Assembly (NCBI GenBank): GCA_943325745.2
Contig: CALPQP020000020.1
Coordinates: 1 to 10,463, forward strand
Direction of reading: 5' to 3'
From: Gulosibacter massiliensis
GTDB lineage: Bacteria; Actinomycetota; Actinomycetes; Actinomycetales; Microbacteriaceae
DNA: 10,463 nucleotides
This document shows positions 7,282-10,463 of the stretch, in pieces. The notes beneath the pieces were generated by a model. The model did no database searches, was not told the origin of the DNA, and saw nothing but the letters and a program-made list of their open reading frames with translations. Positions within the stretch are counted from its first letter, which is position 1, and each line of letters starts with the position of its first letter. The position numbers were made by a program, and so were the translations under genes.

Positions 7282-7667
7282 GCGGATTTACGCAAGGGAC
7301 TGAGATCGAGCTGGCCGCTCGCCCGCATCGCAATGATGCGTTCCTGCAGAATGATTTCGAGTTCTTCGATCGTGCGTCGTTTCATCAACTGTTCCCAGTG
7401 GGTCACGGTCGGTGCCGCCGGGGCTGGGGCATTGGGGTCATTGCCCTGGATGGGCTTTCCCTTCGCGTCGAGACGCCTGCCAATGTTGCTCGACCGGGGC
7501 GAACGCCAGTCGTAGGGGAGTTCCACTCCGGTCATGAAGGTGACAACGAATTCCTCGCCGTCTGCCGTGCGGAAGGTCACGTTTTGGCGATCGACGAACT
7601 GGACGCCTTCCTCGGTTTCAGAGCTGATTGACCCGAGTCGCGTGCCTTGCATGCGCTTGTTGCTCAT
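7278..7667 (-). CDS. rbpA: RbpA, RNA polymerase- and sigma-A-binding transcription activator (divergent form)
   Basis: 129 aa. The N-terminal tail MSNKRMQGTRLGSISSETEE (1-20) matches the RbpA start (RGSRLGA.S.ET). A small beta-barrel core is at about 26-65. The sigma-interaction helix THWEQLMKRRTIEELE is at 89-104 and is followed by QERIIAMRASG. RbpA binds RNA polymerase and the housekeeping sigma factor and stabilises open complexes (family knowledge). The adjacent convergent ppm gene repeats the Rv2050-Rv2051c neighbourhood of M. tuberculosis, which supports the call. Oddities: there is no cysteine at all, so no zinc site of the Streptomyces type, and the last 17 residues before THW contain no Lys or Arg (NAPAPAAPTV), where the family usually has a basic, DNA-contacting linker. 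The start is fixed by AAAGGAG 6 nt upstream. Its 3' end overlaps ppm in a TTAG. Confidence 0.9.
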   Translation of the reverse strand: MSNKRMQGTRLGSISSETEEGVQFVDRQNVTFRTADGEEFVVTFMTGVELPYDWRSPRSSNIGRRLDAKGKPIQGNDPNAPAPAAPTVTHWEQLMKRRTIEELEIILQERIIAMRASGQLDLSPLRKSA

Positions 7668-7673
7668 TGTTTT

Positions 7674-7680
7674 CTCCTTT
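7674..7680 (-). promoter_or_regulatory. Strong ribosome binding site of rbpA (AAAGGAG)
   Basis: The minus strand reads AAAGGAG followed by 6 nt and the ATG. It is the strongest Shine-Dalgarno match in the window and agrees with high expression of an RNA-polymerase accessory protein. Confidence 0.85.
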
Positions 7681-7696
7681 GGCTTGTGGCCTACCT

Positions 7697-7702
7697 TTTA
7701 TA
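7697..7702 (-). promoter_or_regulatory. Possible -10 element (TATAAA) for rbpA
   Basis: TATAAA on the minus strand lies in the 89-bp gap between the phosphodiesterase stop and rbpA, in an AT-rich patch unlike the surrounding DNA. It would give a leader of about 23 nt containing the ribosome binding site. No matching -35 is visible 16-18 bp upstream, and TATAAA does not satisfy TANNNT. The gap holds nothing else I can recognise; no hairpin terminator separates the two genes. Confidence 0.3.
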
Positions 7703-7756
7703 AAGCCAGAACTCGCCGAGATATTCCTGAGCGAAAGTAAAGAATTGGCTATGAAT

Positions 7757-8506
7757 TTACGAATTGACCACGCCGAGCGCGATATCCGCCCGATCCGTGA
7801 CAATTCCGTCCACACCAAGCCCCAGCAACCGTCGCATCGTCACTTCGTCGTTGACCGTCCAGACATGAACCTCGAGTCCGGCACGGTGGTAACGCTCGAC
7901 CAGGCGTTCGGTCACGAACGTCATTCCGTTCGCGCGTTCGGGAATCTGTAGCGCGTGAACGAGGGGGAGGGGAGGGGTGACACCAAGGCGAGCTGCCGCG
8001 GCAATGACAAGAAACTCCGTCGCTGACGGGCTGCTCGCAACGCCGGGCAGGCGTGCGATGGTCGCGCGGCGTCGCTGCGCACTAAACGACGTAATCAGCA
8101 CGCGGTCTCGCGCCTCGGCGTCGGTCACTGCTCGAACGACACCGTCGATCGCGTTCGCGTCTTTCACATCGATGTTGAATCGCGCGGTCGGAAACTGCTC
8201 GAGCGCTTGCGCAAGTGTCAGAAAGCCTTCGCCGCCGAGATCTATGTCGGCGAGTTCCGCTGCGGTGTGATTCGACACGAGACCGGTTCGGGTCGATATT
8301 CGCTCGAGCGTCGTGTCGTGCGAAATGATGGCGAACCCGTCTTTCGACCCGACGACATCCGTTTCGATGAAGGTCGCGCCCGCGTTGATTGCCGCCCGGA
8401 AAGACCCCGCGGTGTTTTCCGGTGCGTTGAGGTGAAGACCGCGGTGAGCGAACACTCGGGGAGCCGACCCGGCGAAATAGGGGTGCGCGGCGGCGCGAAA
8501 CGTCAT
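7757..8506 (-). CDS. Glycerophosphodiester phosphodiesterase (GDPD/UgpQ-like)
   Basis: 249 aa TIM-barrel phosphodiesterase that hydrolyses glycerophosphodiesters to glycerol-3-phosphate and an alcohol. Visible active-site elements: FAHRG with H21 and R22, APENT with E30, IETDV with metal ligands E48 and D50, SKDG, and ISHDTTLER with the second catalytic H63. The inner strand FNIDVKD carries D113/K115 where many family members have Glu. The C-terminus has the usual HVWTVND and GVDGIVTDRAD. There is no signal peptide, so it should act in the cytoplasm like UgpQ rather than GlpQ. The ATG is supported by an extended -10 (TGA-TACCGT) ending 6 nt upstream and no Shine-Dalgarno, so it is probably leaderless. 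The gene is divergent from an SDR gene (43-bp gap) and precedes rbpA on the same strand by 89 bp. The physiological substrate is not evident. Confidence 0.93.
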   Translation of the reverse strand: MTFRAAAHPYFAGSAPRVFAHRGLHLNAPENTAGSFRAAINAGATFIETDVVGSKDGFAIISHDTTLERISTRTGLVSNHTAAELADIDLGGEGFLTLAQALEQFPTARFNIDVKDANAIDGVVRAVTDAEARDRVLITSFSAQRRRATIARLPGVASSPSATEFLVIAAAARLGVTPPLPLVHALQIPERANGMTFVTERLVERYHRAGLEVHVWTVNDEVTMRRLLGLGVDGIVTDRADIALGVVNS

Positions 8507-8512
8507 GCGGGC

Positions 8513-8521
8513 ACGGTATCA
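8513..8521 (-). promoter_or_regulatory. Extended -10 (TGATACCGT), leaderless promoter of the GDPD gene
   Basis: Read on the minus strand, TGA-TACCGT is a TGN extended -10 followed by TANNNT. The six nt GCCCGC then lead straight to the ATG at 8506, so transcription should start at or next to the start codon. No ribosome binding site is present. Confidence 0.5.
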
Positions 8522-8539
8522 CGCCGACATTGCGTGATA
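8517..8539. repeat. 8-bp perfect inverted repeat in the divergent promoter region
   Basis: TATCACGC (8517-8524) and GCGTGATA (8532-8539) are exact reverse complements separated by 7 bp. Each arm contains the TGATA of one of the two opposed extended -10 elements, and the shared GCG extends the symmetry past what the promoters need. It could be a regulator site or simply the footprint of two similar promoters. Confidence 0.7.
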
Positions 8540-8543
8540 GTTT
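8535..8543 (+). promoter_or_regulatory. Extended -10 (TGATAGTTT), leaderless promoter of the SDR gene
   Basis: TGA-TAGTTT fits TGN plus TANNNT and is followed by TGCCCC and the ATG at 8550, again exactly 6 nt. It mirrors the element on the opposite strand. No -35 hexamer or Shine-Dalgarno sequence is recognisable. Confidence 0.5.
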
Positions 8544-8549
8544 TGCCCC

Positions 8550-9314
8550 ATGAGCGCAAACCCCTTAAAGCCAGGCCAACTCGCGGGGAAGACCGCCTTT
8601 GTGACGGGTTCATCGCGTGGAATTGGGGCAGAGACCGTCGGATTTTTCGCCGAAGCGGGGGCAAAGGTCGCCATTAACTTCCGCGACAAAGAAGCCCGTG
8701 CCGAAAAGGTCGCAGCGGGGATCCGCGAAAACGGTGGGGAAGCGATTGTCGTCGGCGCCGACCTCACCGACTACGACTCAATCACGGCACTGCGTGACAC
8801 CCTGCAGAGCGAATTCGGAGGGCTTGACATCCTCGTTCTCAACGCCTCGGGCGGCATGGAAGCGGGCAAGGGTGATGATTACGCGATGCGGCTCAATCGC
8901 GACGCGCAGGTAAACGCCCTGCAGACACTGCGACCGCTGCTTCACGCGGGGTCGCGAATCGTGTTTATCACCAGCCACCAGGCTCATTTCATTCGCACGG
9001 TCGACACGATGCCCGAATACCTTCCGGTTGCGCTGTCCAAGCGCGCCGGCGAAGACGCGCTGCGCGAGATGATTCCGTCGCTCGAGGCGGACGGAATCGG
9101 CTTCGTCGTCGTGTCGGCCGACATGATCGAGGGAACCGTCACCGCGACCCTGTTGGACCGTGCGAACCCCGGAACCATCGACGCCCGCAAAGAAGCGGTG
9201 GGGAAGTTATACAACGTGTCGGAATTCGCGGCCGAGATCGCCCTCGCCGCCGTTGAACCCGTCCCCGCCGACAACACGCGACTGGTCGGCGACACCGGAT
9301 ATTTCGGCGAATAG
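8550..9314 (+). CDS. SDR-family oxidoreductase with atypical active site
   Basis: 254 aa Rossmann-fold protein of the short-chain dehydrogenase/reductase family. The cofactor motif TGSSRGIG is at 19-26, N43-F-R45 after the second strand suggests NADP(H), D71 in GADLTD and N98 in LNASGG are the usual cofactor and structural residues, and S142 in ITSHQ matches the catalytic Ser. The classical YxxxK is missing: K164 (LSKRAGE) is preceded at -4 by V160, and the nearest Tyr is Y157 at -7. Either the active site is rearranged or the protein does not do standard carbonyl/alcohol chemistry. The ATG directly follows a leaderless-type promoter. The yczE-like gene follows after 8 nt. The substrate is unknown; it is not a recognisable FabG. 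Confidence 0.88.
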   Translation: MSANPLKPGQLAGKTAFVTGSSRGIGAETVGFFAEAGAKVAINFRDKEARAEKVAAGIRENGGEAIVVGADLTDYDSITALRDTLQSEFGGLDILVLNASGGMEAGKGDDYAMRLNRDAQVNALQTLRPLLHAGSRIVFITSHQAHFIRTVDTMPEYLPVALSKRAGEDALREMIPSLEADGIGFVVVSADMIEGTVTATLLDRANPGTIDARKEAVGKLYNVSEFAAEIALAAVEPVPADNTRLVGDTGYFGE

Positions 9315-9322
9315 CCGACCTC

Positions 9323-9937
9323 GTGGCCTCGATCAACTACCCGAAACCGCTCGTTCTGGCGCGGCTCATCCTCGGCCTGTACCTGTTCGGCCTCGGGATC
9401 GCCTTTCAGATCCGTGCGTCGCTTGGGCTCGCGCCGTGGGATGTCTTCGGACAAGGCCTCGCGAACATCACGGGGTTGAGTTTCGGGCTGGCGACCGTTC
9501 TCGCAAGCGCCGTGATTTTGCTGTTGTGGATACCGCTCAAGCAAAAGCCCGGACTCGGTACGATTTTTAATGCGCTCCTTATCGGACCATTTATCGATTT
9601 GTCACTCCGGTTCGTTCCGTCAGCAGCCGACTGGGGGATTTTCGGGCAAATCGGGTGGTACGTCCTCGGAATGACCATCATCGCGCTGGGAACCGGAATC
9701 TATATCGGTGCACGGCTCGGTCCGGGGCCACGTGACGGACTCATGACGGGTTCGGTGAAAAAGTTCGGCAAGCCCGTCTGGATCGTTCGCACGGTGCTCG
9801 AAGGTGGGGCAACACTCATCGGTCTCGCGCTGGGCGGTCCTGTCGGGCTCGGTACCCTGCTGTTCGTCGTCGGAATCGGACCAATGGTCCAGGTATCCAT
9901 GCGAGCCTTCGGATTGGTCGACAAGGGCGGGAAATGA
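9323..9937 (+). CDS. YczE/YitT-like multi-pass membrane protein with internal duplication
   Basis: 204 aa with about five membrane segments. Two halves show the same pattern: GLGIAF...ASLGLAPWD (23-40) and GTGIYIGARLGPGPRD (123-138), then GLGTIFNALLIGP (77-89) and GLGTLLFVVGIGP (175-187), offset by about 98-100 residues. These motifs match the YczE/YyaS/YitT family of integral membrane proteins, whose transport or regulatory role is poorly defined. The GTG start is the first in frame after the SDR stop and gives a short polar N-terminus before the first helix; the ribosome binding site is weak. The end overlaps the Nudix gene by 4 bp (ATGA), so these genes are probably co-transcribed. I do not assign a substrate. 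Confidence 0.8.
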   Translation: MASINYPKPLVLARLILGLYLFGLGIAFQIRASLGLAPWDVFGQGLANITGLSFGLATVLASAVILLLWIPLKQKPGLGTIFNALLIGPFIDLSLRFVPSAADWGIFGQIGWYVLGMTIIALGTGIYIGARLGPGPRDGLMTGSVKKFGKPVWIVRTVLEGGATLIGLALGGPVGLGTLLFVVGIGPMVQVSMRAFGLVDKGGK

Positions 9938-10410
9938 TCCACCCCGAAGGGCGAATACAGGTTCTGCACCGAGAAACCGCTCGAATCGTGTTGCACGACG
10001 GTCGGGGTAAATTCCTGCTGATGCACACGAGGTTCGACCACCGAGTCGACTTGCCTCCGCGCTGGATCACGCCCGGTGGCGGAATTGACGACGGTGAGAC
10101 GCCTCTCGAGGCCGCAGTGAGGGAATTACAGGAGGAAACGGGGTTAATCGTGGAACAAGAGACACTGGGAGAGATGCTCGACGCGGTGGAGGGTTACTGG
10201 GATTGGCCGGACGGGACGTACTTCCATTCGTATGTTGACCATTTTTTTGCGCTTCGCGTCGACGAATTCGAGCTGGATCGTTCCGGTTGGATGGAATCCG
10301 AGCACCACGACGTCATCGACATTCGTTGGTGGTCGCTCGACGAAATTCGTGCTGAAGCACCGTTCATCGGGCCCGAGCGGCTGATTGAGGTGCTGGAGCG
10401 CGTTTCCTAA
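9934..10410 (+). CDS. Nudix hydrolase
   Basis: 158 aa. A complete Nudix box runs from G49 to L71: GX5E with E55, then REL at 63-65, E67-E68 and G70-L71. It binds divalent metal and hydrolyses nucleoside diphosphates linked to another group. The preceding strand RWITPGGG and the C-terminal WWSLDEIRAE are typical of Nudix domains. An insertion rich in aromatics (EGYWDWPDGTYFHSYVDHFF, about 89-108) may shape the substrate pocket. It contains nothing that marks MutT or ADP-ribose specificity, so the substrate is open. The ATG at 9934 overlaps the preceding stop (ATGA) and follows GGGCGGGA, consistent with coupled translation. The gene ends 53 nt before the window edge, with no hairpin terminator visible. 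Confidence 0.92.
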   Translation: MIHPEGRIQVLHRETARIVLHDGRGKFLLMHTRFDHRVDLPPRWITPGGGIDDGETPLEAAVRELQEETGLIVEQETLGEMLDAVEGYWDWPDGTYFHSYVDHFFALRVDEFELDRSGWMESEHHDVIDIRWWSLDEIRAEAPFIGPERLIEVLERVS

Positions 10411-10446
10411 CGGTTGCGGTCAACTCCGCGCCATCCGCTTTATCCG

Positions 10447-10460
10447 ATAATGTACATTAT
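10447..10460. promoter_or_regulatory. AT-rich 14-bp perfect palindrome, candidate operator
   Basis: ATAATGTACATTAT is its own reverse complement and stands out in GC-rich surroundings. It lies 36 nt after the Nudix stop, at the window edge. Each strand contains TAATGT (TANNNT) within it, so it could be an operator overlapping the promoter of the next, unseen gene. The rest of 10411-10446 shows nothing recognisable apart from a 4-bp stem too short for a terminator. Confidence 0.45.
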
Positions 10461-10463
10461 GTC

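Noticed and set aside
8207..8677. 156-codon plus-strand frame across the GDPD gene and the divergent promoter
   Set aside because: It is antisense to a GDPD gene with all catalytic residues and has no family features or start signals.
10414..10430. Possible hairpin GCGG...CCGC after the Nudix gene
   Set aside because: The stem is only 4 bp and no T-run follows, so it does not support a terminator call.
1..10463. Mobile element, CRISPR array, tRNA or defence system
   Set aside because: No transposase, integrase, direct-repeat array, tRNA-like fold or defence domain could be found; gene order is conserved actinobacterial core.

Overview
The window looks like a compact, moderately GC-rich chromosomal segment of an actinobacterium. 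The gene content and order (pafB-pafC-tatA-tatC-helY, then lnt-ppm next to rbpA) are actinobacterial hallmarks. The sequence style (short intergenic gaps, overlapping start/stop codons, leaderless-type -10 elements) fits Microbacteriaceae best. The family assignment is inference; no rRNA or other taxonomic marker is present. There are 12 protein genes (the first cut by the window edge) and no RNA genes, CRISPR arrays, insertion sequences or prophage genes.

Positions 1-7281 form one long plus-strand block. First come pafB (5' end missing) and pafC, the two WYL-domain subunits of the PafBC transcriptional activator of the RecA/LexA-independent DNA-damage response. Next are tatA (58 aa) and tatC of the twin-arginine protein export system, and helY, a Ski2-type DEVH helicase. 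The run then continues with lnt (apolipoprotein N-acyltransferase) and ppm (polyprenol-phosphate mannose synthase), which overlap by 4 bp. This pair echoes the single fused Lnt-Ppm1 protein of Mycobacterium tuberculosis. Candidate internal promoters lie just after pafC (serving tatA) and just after helY (serving lnt, probably leaderless).

Positions 7278-8506 are on the minus strand: a glycerophosphodiester phosphodiesterase gene and, downstream of it, rbpA, the RNA-polymerase-binding sigma-A partner. rbpA is convergent with ppm and their stop codons overlap within a TTAG. The protein is an unusual, cysteine-free RbpA whose linker before the sigma-interaction helix has lost its basic character.

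Positions 8550-10410 return to the plus strand: an SDR-type oxidoreductase that lacks the normal YxxxK catalytic pair, a YczE/YitT-like membrane protein with a visible internal duplication, and a Nudix hydrolase with a perfect Nudix box. These three are tightly packed and probably one operon. The 43-bp gap between the phosphodiesterase and SDR genes holds two mirror-image extended -10 elements, each exactly 6 nt from its ATG. They are embedded in an 8-bp inverted repeat, so this is probably a compact bidirectional leaderless promoter.

Most of the window is conserved actinobacterial core biology rather than an accessory region. I do not see a new multi-gene system. The items most worth a second look are the divergent promoter palindrome, the odd SDR active site, the divergent RbpA, and an AT-rich 14-bp palindrome at the right edge.
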